Assembly: GCA_947311845.1 (NCBI GenBank)
Contig: CAMZMU010000081.1
Location: forward strand, 5,277,473 to 5,341,472
Origin: Poa pratensis
Taxonomy: Eukaryota; Streptophyta; Magnoliopsida; Poales; Poaceae
Reading direction: 5' to 3'
DNA length: 64,000 bases
Shown: positions 44,301 to 53,855 of the stretch, piece after piece
Layout of the letters: every line of letters begins with the position of its first letter
How positions within the stretch are numbered: position 1 is the stretch's first letter
Made by a program: the position numbers and the translations under genes
Notes under the pieces: generated by a model
The model's database searches: none
Told to the model about the DNA's origin: nothing
Seen by the model: only the letters and a program-made list of their open reading frames with translations

Positions 44301-44556
44301 AGAGGTATGTCATGCAAACCTTTTGTTCGAAGCATGATATAAATTATATCGTGCCGTTGTAATCATTCAGAAGCACCTGACCTTTTGGTGCTTCCATTAT
44401 CCACAGGAAGCAGCTTCAATTGCCGCAGCGGAGGTAGCGTTCATCCTGCAATCAGCCCAGGGCCGTGCCCTTCAGTTCACCATCGCCCCGGACTCCCCCA
44501 CCACTCCACAGCATGAGCCACACCACCAGCACCAACAGCAGCAGCCCCAACAATAG
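41309..44556 (+). CDS. RING-CH (RINGv) membrane E3 ubiquitin ligase, MARCH-like, 283 aa
   Basis: Seven coding exons keep one frame: 41309-41545, 42975-43046, 43438-43502, 43618-43774, 44025-44105, 44215-44304, 44407-44556 (852 nt with TAG). The RINGv C4HC3 finger is complete: C56, C59, C72, C74, H82, C85, C98, C101 (ECRICQEED...PCTCNGSLKYAHRACVQRW). It would recruit an E2 to ubiquitinate membrane-associated substrates. After it comes a conserved plant region (YKPGYTAPP; DWTITGAPLDLRDPRILAVA; LEAEYDEY), DUF3675-like, then hydrophobic helices at about 170-188 and 205-227, suggesting a double-pass membrane protein, and a Gln/His-rich tail. All introns are GT-AG except that after exon 43438-43502, where only an AG|GCAAGT (GC) donor preserves the frame. 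No lesion seen; this is the one convincing host gene. Confidence 0.93.
41713..41920. mobile_element. Stowaway MITE in intron 2 of the RING-CH gene (208 bp)
   Basis: TA-CTCCCTCCGCCCTAGTTC ... GAACTAGGACAGAGGGAG-TA. Long TIRs (GCAGGGCATAA / TTATGCCTTGC) continue inward. Confidence 0.93.
43122..43219 (+). repeat. 68-bp insertion flanked by 15-bp direct repeats in an intron of the RING-CH gene
   Basis: GAATTATGTGGGTAT occurs at 43122-43136 and 43205-43219, bracketing 68 bp that contains AGGGCCCC...GGGGGAGCCCC and CCATTTTATTAGAATG. The flanking repeat is the length of a retroposon target duplication, but no poly(A) or element is recognised. Confidence 0.6.
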
Positions 44557-44657
44557 CTAAACTACTCGGTAGTTCCTCAAAGTACTGACACACATGCAAA
44601 CAGCAGAGTTGTACTCTGTGTGCCTGTTGGTACTGGCGCATGAGGAACGTTCGGAAG

Positions 44658-44749
44658 CTGGCCTCGCTTCCTGTGGCCATATGAAAACCTTGTACAATGT
44701 CACCTGGCCTCGCTTCCTGTGGCCATATGAAAACCTTGTACAATGTCAC
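44658..44749 (+). repeat. Perfect 46-bp tandem duplication in the RING-CH 3' UTR
   Basis: CTGGCCTCGCTTCCTGTGGC...ACAATGTCAC at 44658-44703 is repeated without change at 44704-44749. Identity implies a recent event. Confidence 0.95.
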
Positions 44750-44840
44750 CGTCTTATTTAGTCCGTCAGCAATGCGACTTAACCTGTATTTTTCTAAGTA
44801 TAATTCAATGTAAATTTAATATCTATCACGTTCTTTATGG

Positions 44841-45698
44841 TTCCAGCTACACCAGGTTTTATTGTTGCACTGCCCTGCTCTTACACGTAATGGTTTGAGT
44901 ATTTTTTGCCAAATCTGGCCATTTTGAAAAACAAAACACATATATGGCCCCTAGTCGAAACTATTTCTAAATCTGGCCCCTTGGGATGGCGCCAAGGAGG
45001 TTGGAGCCGAACATGTGTAGTTTGGCGTCATCCTCTTTTGGCGGCGAAAGTTTACAAGTTCGGCTCCATACTCTTTGGCGGCGACCTGAGGAGGCAGATT
45101 TGAAAAGCAGATTTGAAATTAGTTATGAGAAGAGGTCATACATGTGTTTAGTTTCTTAGTTAATATTTGACACATGGTTTGAAGGGCAATTATTTCGATC
45201 CTCTGCAGATGTCTAGGTAATTTGACGGATGCTCACCTAGCAAATGCTTGTTCGGAATTGCTAGGCATTGTATTTTTTTTTTGAGGGAAATTGCTAGGGA
45301 TAGTTAATGGACGTTGCTACGTCGTGGTCGACCACGATCCGCGCGGCCACGGGCGGTGAGCTCGTGTTTGTCCAGAACGAGGTCGACCAGTAAAAAGAAA
45401 TTGCGATAGTTAATCCAGTTGTTAGTTGATCAATGAAACCCGGGGCCTTTTCGACCCACAAACACATATCCTCCTCGGAAACTACAGCGCTAGAAAGGCC
45501 GGAGAGTCTCTCCGCAAAAGTATTTCAGACCACGATTCAAGATCCTGAGAACAATCGTCTGTATTCCTGGCTTCTCGCGTTCATTTTCTTTTGAGCCCAT
45601 GCAAATCATGTCGGACCTAGGTTAAGTTACAAATGATTTATACAGATCCCACAGTCATATTTCAGTTTCAAACTTCACACATATATACATGCATTCAT
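44841..45698. other. Unassigned intergenic sequence downstream of the RING-CH gene
   Basis: Contains TTTGGCG/TGGCGCC-rich phrases at 44990-45090 that may be an old element, but no ends or duplications are resolved. No gene frames. Confidence 0.4.
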
Positions 45699-45714
45699 TA
45701 TCTACTCCCTCCGT

Positions 45715-46020
45715 GAGAACTTGCCTATGGCAAGATGGTTAGGTGGGTGGTTGTACCCCCAGCCCACCAGAGTTCAAACCCCAGGTTTGACGCTGGTGTT
45801 TCTCATTTAAGGCGGAATATTCTTCAGTGGGAGGCGACGTTCCCGTCGACAGCGAGGCGCCCGTGGTGACTTCGTCAATCTCAAGACTCGACCCGCCGGC
45901 TCAGTCTCTCGGAGGTGCTCATAGGGGTAGGGTGTGCGTGCGTGCGTTCATAGGGGTGAGTGTGTGCGCGTGTATATGAGCGCTTGCGTTGTACTGTGTT
46001 TCGCAAAAAAAAAAAAAAAA
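45715..46020 (+). mobile_element. tRNA-derived SINE with poly(A) (306 bp)
   Basis: The 5' part has RNA polymerase III-like boxes: an A-box-like TGGCAAGATGGTTAGG near 45728 and a B-box-like GAGTTCAAACCCC near 45770. It ends in A15 (46006-46020) and is flanked by the 16-bp duplication TATCTACTCCCTCCGT (45699-45714, 46021-46036). The head resembles Au/PoaS-type grass SINEs; the long poly(A) argues for a PoaS-type family. The target duplication includes the end of a Stowaway MITE. Confidence 0.9.
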
Positions 46021-46026
46021 TATCTA

Positions 46027-46093
46027 CTCCCTCCGTTCCTAGATACATCCATGTGTGGATAAATAGAAGTCAATTAATTTGGAACGGAAGGAG
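46027..46093. mobile_element. Short Stowaway MITE (67 bp) that received the SINE
   Basis: TA-CTCCCTCCGTTCC...GGAACGGAAGGAG-TA; its first bases were duplicated by the SINE insertion. Much shorter than usual, so internally deleted. Confidence 0.8.
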
Positions 46094-46095
46094 TA

Positions 46096-46446
46096 CATGT
46101 GTGATTATTTCTCGTATTGTTTAGTACTTGGAGATGTGCTTTTTTGCATCTTAAAAATGTACTTTTCCTTGGAGTTTTGGTCTCCTCTCTTCCTATTGAC
46201 TGCCGAGTTGGGTTCATCACTCAGCAGAACGTTGCTCCGAAAAATTCTTTCTACATAAGAGCACATCAACCGAGTGTGGCATTTTGGGAGCTTGGGCCAC
46301 AGGGAGCCCGTCTTTGAAACGTTGAAAATCGGCATCTTGAAGTTTAAAAAAAAATCGGGAAAATGCTAGATGTAGATAATAATATGATATACAAGTGTGT
46401 AAAAAAATAATCGGAAATTTATTTATTTTAGGCTGGAAAAAATGAT
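46096..46446. other. Unassigned sequence left of the MULE
   Basis: No gene. 46285-46345 (GGGAGCTTGGGCCACAGGGA...) may be the left arm of a MITE-like element whose right arm lies beyond the MULE near 57700. AT-rich toward the MULE. Confidence 0.4.
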
Positions 46447-46455
46447 AAATGGGTG

Positions 46456-46760
46456 GCTAATTTTTTTTAATAATACATTTTTTTATTAATTTTGATTAAT
46501 ATTACGCAAATCCAAACATTTGCAGAAATAATACAGCCTCGTCTTCGCCTAAGCCGAAAGGACCCTATCGGCCTCGCCTGGGCCGATTAGGCTGTCGGCC
46601 GATGGCTGCATGCAGAAGAGGACCCTATCGGCCTTGCCAAAACCGACTGGACCCTGTCGGCCAGCACTGGGCCGACTGGACCTACTCGGTTGTGGCGCAG
46701 CCGATCAGGCCCAGTCGGCTGCTGCTGGGCCGACTGCTGCATGCCTCCAGTATTTTTTTG
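46456..46760 (+). repeat. Left TIR of the MULE
   Basis: The outer ~165 bp align closely to the right end in reverse complement; further in, both ends hold repeated CGGCC(T/G)...GGCCGA motifs (for example CCTATCGGCCTCGCCTGGGC), more loosely aligned. Confidence 0.9.
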
Positions 46761-46785
46761 CTGAAACAGATTTTTTCACATTTTT

Positions 46786-46985
46786 TCTCCCGCCACCGCC
46801 CGATCCCGCCAAATTCATTCCCGCCTTATTTATCGCCAATCCGTTCCCGCCCTTTTTCCCGCCATCTTCTCTCCCGCCTGTTTCTCCCGCCAAATTCGTT
46901 CCCGCCCTTTTTTTCCCGCCATCCTATCTCCCGCCTGTTTCTCCCGCCAATTCTTCTCATCTCGGCCTATAAGAACCCCTTCTCA
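46786..46985 (+). promoter_or_regulatory. Presumed promoter with an array of E2F-like CCCGCC motifs and a TATA-like site
   Basis: Eleven CCCGCC motifs lie in about 165 bp (46788-46950), several within TTTCCCGCC or TCTCCCGCC, close to the plant E2F/DP site TTTCCCGC. GGCCTATAAGAA follows at about 46964, 59 bp before the ATG of the accessory ORF. This could tie expression to S phase. Motifs are seen; regulation is inferred. Confidence 0.6.
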
Positions 46986-47022
46986 CTGAGGTTGGTAAGC
47001 ATTCGAGTTCACTCACTCGAAC

Positions 47023-47538
47023 ATGACTAGCTTTCCTTCATATCGTAGTTTCCATCCACAAATGTCCGTATGCCTTTTGAGTTGTGCGGCCGATTTCAAG
47101 GTAGACAATAAGGTAGTGTCATTCGAGGATATTATTAGTTATGCACCTCATCTCGGTGAGCTATCAGCGATGCTATATAGGCATGGGTGGCCATCGAGGA
47201 CATGGAGGGAAATACGGGAAGAACTTCTCAGGTTGCATGCTAGGTGGCAGAAGAAGAAGCCAACATATAGGAGTGAATCACATTTGAGGTGGGCTGAAAG
47301 AAATCCTTATTCATGGGTCGAGGAGAGCGAGGGTGAAGATGATATCTTCATGCCGAGTGAAGCGAGCAAGAAAGCTGCGGCGGCGGCGGCGAAGGGCAAG
47401 GGTGATGCGTCGTCGAAGGGCAAGGGTGCTGCATCGTCGAAGGTCAAGAGTGAAGCATCGTCGAAGGGGAAGAGTGTTGCATCGTCGAAGGACAAGGGTG
47501 CTGCGGCTGACGCAGGAGGCTGCATCGACGGGAGATGA
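47023..47538 (+). CDS. Accessory ORF of the MULE, 171 aa, unknown function
   Basis: Intact frame from ATG 47023 to TGA. The N-terminal two thirds is a compact mixed region (SFEDIISYAPHLGELSAMLY; SRTWREIREELLRLHARWQ) without a domain I know. The C-terminal third is a Lys/Ser/Ala repeat with the unit KGKGxASS, highly basic and probably DNA/RNA-binding or nuclear. It reads toward the mobile-domain gene, the position held by mudrB in MuDR, but I see no sequence similarity to claim homology. It is the only uninterrupted frame of this element. Confidence 0.65.
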   Translation: MTSFPSYRSFHPQMSVCLLSCAADFKVDNKVVSFEDIISYAPHLGELSAMLYRHGWPSRTWREIREELLRLHARWQKKKPTYRSESHLRWAERNPYSWVEESEGEDDIFMPSEASKKAAAAAAKGKGDASSKGKGAASSKVKSEASSKGKSVASSKDKGAAADAGGCIDGR

Positions 47539-49161
47539 CTTTGTGTAGTGTTGGTAGTACCGATGTTTGTTGAGTTGCATTGTATCTTAAATTTATGTTG
47601 TCAATGTAATTTGCAAGGTTTGTTTAATATCAATGCGAATAGTAGTCACCCATCATCACCATTAATCGAAACAGAGTAGTAGCAACAAAGCTATAAATAA
47701 GTCTAGTACATAGATAGATAGACAAGTCTCAACATAGATATAAATAAGTCTGGTACATAGATAGATAGACAAGTCTCAACTCATAGAGTGAAGTGTCAGC
47801 AACGACGTCTACCATGACGCGGAGGTGGTGGGTTAGGCGTCGTCCACCCTAACCTGTGCGGTGGCCGAACGTCACGTGCCGGAATCAGGGACCCGTCATC
47901 AGCATACTGTGTCTCCTGTGTGGGGTAGGGTGGAGGAGTGTTGTTCATACCCATCCAATTGTCCAGCTGTGTGTATGCCTCATGGGTGTCCCCACCTTCC
48001 TGATCACTCCCCCACGCGGATCCAGACGACTGCTGACCGGACATAAACGAACGATATCCGTAGGCTCCTGCATGCAATATAACATTGAAAAACATGTAAG
48101 TATGTAGTCGTAGCCAATTGATATGGAAACATGTAAGATACTTACCCTGTGGCTGGGGTGGTGGACGAAGCACGTAGCCCGTCGTGGGACTCTGCTGCTG
48201 CCAGGACCAGCCTCCAGCCTGGTCAGGAGAGGGTGGCCTGGGCGACGGCTGCGGTGTCAGATGAGGACGCGGGTACTGCCGGTCCTGTTGGGGCGTCGGC
48301 TGCGGCTGCTGCTGCATGGAATGACGCGGTGGGCGCTGTGATGCTTGGCGGTGATCGACGTCCGACGTACGTGTGCACGTGATAGCCTCGTAGATACCTC
48401 GCAGCCTGTCCTCTAAGCGCCGCACCCACGACTGATGCTGCGGGCGGTCTAATAGAGGGTCGGACGAAAGCGAACGTCTGTACGCTGACACATCCGTCTG
48501 AAGCTGGTATGTCAATTCGGCCTGTAATTTGCACGGTTGACAGAAAGTTCTAAATAAATATAGCAAAGCTTGTAACAACTATTATCTTACCGCGTACTGT
48601 CTGGAGCCTGAAGAAGACTGGCTCGGATACATATCCCACGTAGCGGGAGTCGGTGTCTCCTCGGGGTGCTCGTGATGCATGATGCGTAGTCATGTCGAGA
48701 CCATGTAAACATGCAAATAGGAATTGAATAGTTCAAGATCAAACCCGAGATCCTCCTGCCAAACTCGTGTCGTCGCAGTGTCCCACTCTGTAACGTAAGG
48801 CTGAACCCTCCGCAACCACTGAAGCGCGGTCCTGTTAGTACCCTTTCTTGTGTACCTACAGTTGTGTTGAGTGTTCGACAATTTATTAATGCTTACACGT
48901 GGAAAAATTAAAACATTGCGTAAATAGACATACCTGTGGACGATGGGTGGGACGGGATCGTCTGTCGGTGGAGGAAGTGCCAGCTGTCGTCGACCAAATT
49001 GCCTCATAACCCTCTGCTGGGACATCTCCTCCACGTAGACATCGAAGATAATCTTTGATTTTGTCATCCAGTATGCGCGATCTCTAGTGCAGAGGACCGA
49101 GATACCACTGGGTACTTAGCCTCCATTGCATCGTCCGTGTACGGCTCCCATATTACTGCAC

Positions 49162-50746
49162 TGATGGCGTGAATCACACGCTCGTTGGGAGACCCCAAGA
49201 GGAAGGTATGATGCAGTTCAGCAGCAAGTTTTCCCTCAGAAAGAAACCAAGGTTATCGAACCAGTAGGAGCAGCAACTCTTCAGAAAGTTGTTGGTGGCT
49301 CGAATGGCGCAATACGATCACCAACGTGAAATCTGCACACAACATAATCAAACTATTTTGCCCCAACGAAACAGTGAGGTTGTCAATCTCACCGGCTTGC
49401 TGAAAACAAAGGATTAAACGTATGGTGTGGAAAATGAGTATTAAATTACAGAGAATGAAAAAGGAACAGTTTGCAGTTTGTGGTTGTTTAATCAGTGTAA
49501 AAGAATGGACCGGGGTCCACAGTTCACTACTGGTGTCTCTCCATAAAAGATAACTAACATGTTGGGTGAACAAATTACAGCTGGGCAATTGACAAATAGT
49601 GAGCGCATGACAATGCATATACATGACATGATGACTACTATGATATTTAATTGGGCATTACGACAAGATACATAGACCGTTATCCAACAGCATCTATGAC
49701 TAATAATCCACCGCCGGGTTGTCATCCGAGTCCCCCGTTGGTATTAAGTTGCAAGCAACGGATAATCGCATTAAGTAAAGCGCGTAATGTAAACAAACAC
49801 ATATGCCCGTGGACATAGCATCGTTAGGTTACCCCTAGTGGCAGCAGCACATCCACAACCTTAGAACTTTCTGTCACTGTCCCAGATTAAATGGAGGCAT
49901 GAACCCACTATCTAGCATAAATACTCTCTCTTGGAGTTACAAGCATCTACTTGGCCAAAGCATCTACGAGTAACAGAAAGCATGCAAGATCTTAAATAAC
50001 ATATAATATAGATTGATAATCAACTTGACATAGTATTCAATATTCATCGGATCCCAGCAAACACAACATGTAGCATTACAATAATATGATCTTGATCATG
50101 TAGGGCAGCTCACAAGATCTAAACATGATGGCACAAAGTGGAGAGACAACCATCTAGCTACTGCTATGGACCCGTAGTCCAAGGATGAACTACTCACGCA
50201 TCACTCTGGAGGCAGGCATGGCGATGTAGAAGCCTCCGGTGACGATTCCCCTCTCCGACAGGGTGCCGGGAAGAGGTTCTGGACCCTCCCGAGCTAGGGT
50301 TGACGGCGGCGGCGTCTCTGGAACTTTTCGTGGATATTGGCTCAGGCACTTAGGGTTTTCGCATCGGGGGAAATAAGTAGGCGAAAGGGCGGTGGCTGAC
50401 GACCCCCGAGGGGCCCACACCACCCTAGGGCGCGGCAGAGGGGGCCCGCGCCCTAGGTGCGTGTGGGGCCCTCCTGGCTCCTCTCCGTTGCTCCTTCGGT
50501 CCTTCAGGTGAGTTCTGGTAAAATAGGGACCCCCGTGAAGTTTCGTCCAATTCCGAGAATATTTTCAGACTAGCTTTTCTGGAATACAAAAACAACAGAA
50601 AACAGGAACTGGCACTTCGGCATCTTGTTAATAGGTTAGTCCCAAAAAATGTATAAAAGTGATATAAAGTAGATGCAAAACATGTAGCAATTGGTATAAA
50701 ACAAGCATGGAACATCAAAAATTATAGATACGTTTGAGATGTATCA
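49162..50746 (-). mobile_element. Solo LTR of the Athila-like family in the PMD gene
   Basis: Same LTR as 26955-28545, diverged, with TGATGGCGTG...GTATCA ends on + and 5-bp flanks TGCAC / CGCAC, one transition apart. No internal region remains, so unequal LTR recombination removed it. Confidence 0.9.
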
Positions 50747-51419
50747 CGCACCCGCGCTCAAAACGTCGAACTGCTCGTTGAATGCTGGGTAGCAGTTCTT
50801 CACCTGATCGTGAGCAAAGCGTCTCTGCACAAACCAAAAGTTAGTGCAAGCCAAAGTGTAATGTAACAATTGCGTTAAATTATTAGATTAGACATACCTT
50901 GCGACGTGTCCAGAGATAACCGAAAGTAGGCATGTCTACGCGATCAGCATCTAACAACGCACCCACAGGGTAAGCCTCCTCAGCAAGTATGTCTGGTCGT
51001 CCAATAGGGAACCTCTCCCACGACCAAAGCTGCAAGAACATAGGGCATCCAAGTAGGGCTGACGTAGGCGCCACAAGATGGCACCCATTGCACATAGCTC
51101 GGTAAGTACCCGCTAATACAACAGATCCCCAACTCCTCTGTGTGATATGGGCTGGCTCTGTAGCACTCGCAATCTCCAGAGCAATAGGGATGTACCTCGC
51201 GCTAATAGTGGTGACATGGTTCTCGGTGAACATCACCTTCCCAAGTAGCCACAAGACATATGCTTCTAGGCTTCTAGTGATTTGTGCATCATTCAGCTGC
51301 ATGTCTGGATAACCCGGAAACTTCTGTATCTGTATGTACCAAAGAAATTGTATTAGAGGCTATGCTGGAAACAAATTTATAAATATAACGATGCAAGCGA
51401 AACATGTGAGGAAGGTGAA

Positions 51420-52917
51420 TGATACGTCCATTTTGCATCACTATTTTATATCATAATTTGTCATTATCTATCCTTATATTTCATATTAATACATGATACT
51501 TATGTTATTTTGCCTTATTTTGCATGTTTGATGATTATTGGGAATTATCCTTCCGGAGTCAGGTTTCTGCTGGAAAAAGCGTCGTCAAGTCAACATATCA
51601 GCGGAACTCCAAAAATCACGAAACCAATTCTGGAGGTCTTATAATGTCAGATACCGGAGGCAGCCAGGTGGGACAGGTGGGCCCCACGCCACACCTGGGC
51701 GCGGCTGGCCTCTGGGCCGCGCCCAGCTATGGCGTGGCCACCTGGGTCCACCCCCCAGGTTGCCTCTTCGCGTATATCTGCCTCCCGAAAACCTAAGCAC
51801 GGGGGGGACGTCCACGAAATATTCCGCCGCCTCCACGGGACGGAAACCACCGAGAGAGAAAGAGCTCTCTGGCAGGGAGATCCTGCCGGGGAAATTCCCT
51901 CCCGGAGAGGGGAAATCATCGCCATCGTCATCGTCATCACGCTGGACTTCATCGGGATCATCATCACCATCATCCACTGCGCCATCACCATCATCTCCAC
52001 CGACTCCACATCCATCTTGCTGTAACATCTAGGGCTGTACCTTGTCTAGTTCATTGGGAAGACTCTCCCGGTGTTGATTACTCCTTGTTATTGATGCTAT
52101 TGAGTTTGTTTGGTGGATTAGTGTTCATGTCCAGATTGTTATTCATTGCCATATCATCTCTGATCATGATCCATATGATGTCTTGTGAGTAGTTTGTAGT
52201 TCTTGAGGACATGGGGAAGTCATGTTGTTAGTAGTGAAATAATGCTGCGTTAATATTTAATGGTTTGATATTAAGTTGTGGTGTCATTCTTCTAATGGTG
52301 TCATGTGAACGTCGACTACATGACACTTTACCTTTATGGGCCTAGGGGAATGCATCGTGTACCTAGCTTGCTAGTTGAGGGGTTGCCGGAGTGACAGAAA
52401 CCTGAACCCCCGTTAGTAAGATAGTGCACGAGGGAGCGTAGGGTCTCAGAGTTTAAAGCTGTGGTTAGATTTATCTCAATTACTTTTCTGCATTCGCGGA
52501 TGCTTGCAGGGGGTATAATCACAAGTGCGTATTAGTCCTAGGAAGGGCGGTGCGTTAGCATAGATTCACCCACACAACACTTATCAAAACAATGAAGATT
52601 AACCAGTTGCACGAAGCGAAAGCACTTGACGAAACTCCCATGTGTCCTCAGGAACATTTGTCTCTTATAAGTAACACACTCGGCTTGTCCTTTGCACTCA
52701 AAAGGATTGGGCCACTCGCTGCATTTGTTGCCGCGCTCGTTTATTTACTTGCACTGTTTTTACCTGCTGTTTCGAATACTACTGAAAACCTGTCTGCTAG
52801 CTTTTACAGTGAATTCTTGATCAAAACTACTTGCCAGCACCTTTTGCTCCTCGTTGGGTTCGACACTCTTATTTATCGAAAGTACTGCGATACACCCCCT
52901 ATACTTGTGGGTCATCA
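51420..52917 (+). mobile_element. Solo LTR of a second Gypsy family in the PMD gene intron
   Basis: TGATACGTCCATTTTGCATC...TGGGTCATCA, 1498 bp, flanked by GTGAA (51415-51419, 52918-52922). Includes an ATC-rich stretch at 51905-52000. Family name uncertain; the ends fit Athila-like Triticeae LTRs. Confidence 0.88.
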
Positions 52918-53545
52918 GTGAACTAACCTGCAAACCGAGCAACCAGTCAAGCTTGGGTCCGTGATCCTCTGAGGCAAATAGCCCAGCATTGTGGTATATA
53001 CCCTGAAAACGAAGTGACATTTCGTGCTCCCAATTTTCTGGAGCCTGCAACGGCCCTATGGCCCGACCCGCCAACGGCAGTCCAAGCAAGAAAGAGACAT
53101 CCTCCAGAGTAGGAGCCATCTCACCCCAACGAAAGTGAAACGTGTGGTTCTCGGGCCTCCATCTGTCCACTAAGCAAGTGAGCAGACAGTTGTCTATCGT
53201 CATGCGTGGAGATTCACGAGTGGACTCAACTAGACGCGCGAAAGGTAAAAGCCCAGCCCACTTCAACCTGCATGTCCAGAAAACAAATATAAATGCGTAA
53301 TCATATATATCGCACGGACAAATAAATTCAACACGTACCTCTCAACCCAACTAGGGTGTATCTGCCAGTATTCCCTCGGTCCTCGAGTGACGAGGGCCTC
53401 GAGGCTACGCTCCTGCAATACCTTAGCTCGATGGGTATTATCCACGTCCGGATTAATCAAGTATACTTGTTCCATTTCTGCAATACAAATTATAAACTTA
53501 GTATAAATTTAACACATTGATGCACACACAATTCAACACATTGAT

Positions 53546-53850
53546 GAAAACATGGTTCGACACTTATTACATATAAAAATATAGTCTAAATTTAAAAACA
53601 TGGTTCGACACTTATTACAGATAAAAACATAGTCTAAATTTAAAAACATTGATCCACACTTATTACATATAAAAATATAGTCTAAATTTAAAAACATGGT
53701 TCGACACTTATTACAGATAAAAACGTAGTCTAAATTTAAAAACATTGATCCACACTTATTATAGATAAAAACATAGTCTAAATTTAAAAACATGGTTCCA
53801 CACTTATTACAGATAAAAACATAGTCTAAATTTGAAACATTGATACACAC
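53546..53850 (-). repeat. 48-bp minisatellite, about 6.5 units
   Basis: Units read AAAAACATGGTTCGACACTT...AGTCTAAATTT, alternating between ATGGTTCGAC and ATTGATCCAC variants, implying a 96-bp higher order. It lies just past the 3' end of the transposase gene. Because 48 is divisible by 3, the minus strand stays open through all units (53533-53850); I do not consider that a gene. Confidence 0.88.
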
Positions 53851-53855
53851 ATATC

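Larger units (their letters stand above)
40500..44840 (+). other. Transcribed region of the RING-CH gene (5' UTR exon, introns, 3' UTR)
   Basis: A non-coding first exon probably ends CCAGCAAG|GTTCGT at 40624; intron 1 runs to TTTGTTCCAG at 41280; the ATG is 29 nt into exon 2. The 3' UTR follows 44556 and contains a 46-bp tandem duplication. Transcript ends are inferred, not seen. Confidence 0.6.
47796..53475 (-). pseudogene. Plant mobile domain (PMD, MAIN-like) gene of the MULE, broken
   Basis: Seven minus-strand exons with GT-AG borders: 53475-53339, 53267-52928, 51329-50898, 50824-50747 continuing at 49161-48934, 48855-48591, 48521-48146 and 48067-47796. The product starts MEQVYLINPDVDN, contains PMD motifs (HFRWGEMAPTLEDVSFLLGL; TRSLEAYVLWLLGKVMF), then a Pro/Gln-rich tail ending PPPPRHGRRRC. 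PMD proteins (PF10536) are known in MULEs and in domesticated MAIN/MAIL silencing factors. Lesions: a solo LTR in exon 4 (49162-50746), a frame change near 49110, and an in-frame TGA at 48690-48692. A second solo LTR sits in intron 2, which alone need not abolish splicing. Confidence 0.82.

Noticed and set aside
45728..45790. tRNA gene
   Set aside because: A- and B-box-like motifs are present, but no cloverleaf or anticodon arm; the unit has poly(A) and a target duplication, so it is a SINE.
51639..52028. 129-aa acidic minus-strand frame
   Set aside because: Arises from the ATC-rich stretch of a solo LTR.
53533..53850. 105-aa repetitive minus-strand protein
   Set aside because: Produced by a 48-bp minisatellite whose unit length is a multiple of three.
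53546..53850. CRISPR-like array
   Set aside because: Repeats are directly tandem without unique spacers and lie in a plant transposon.
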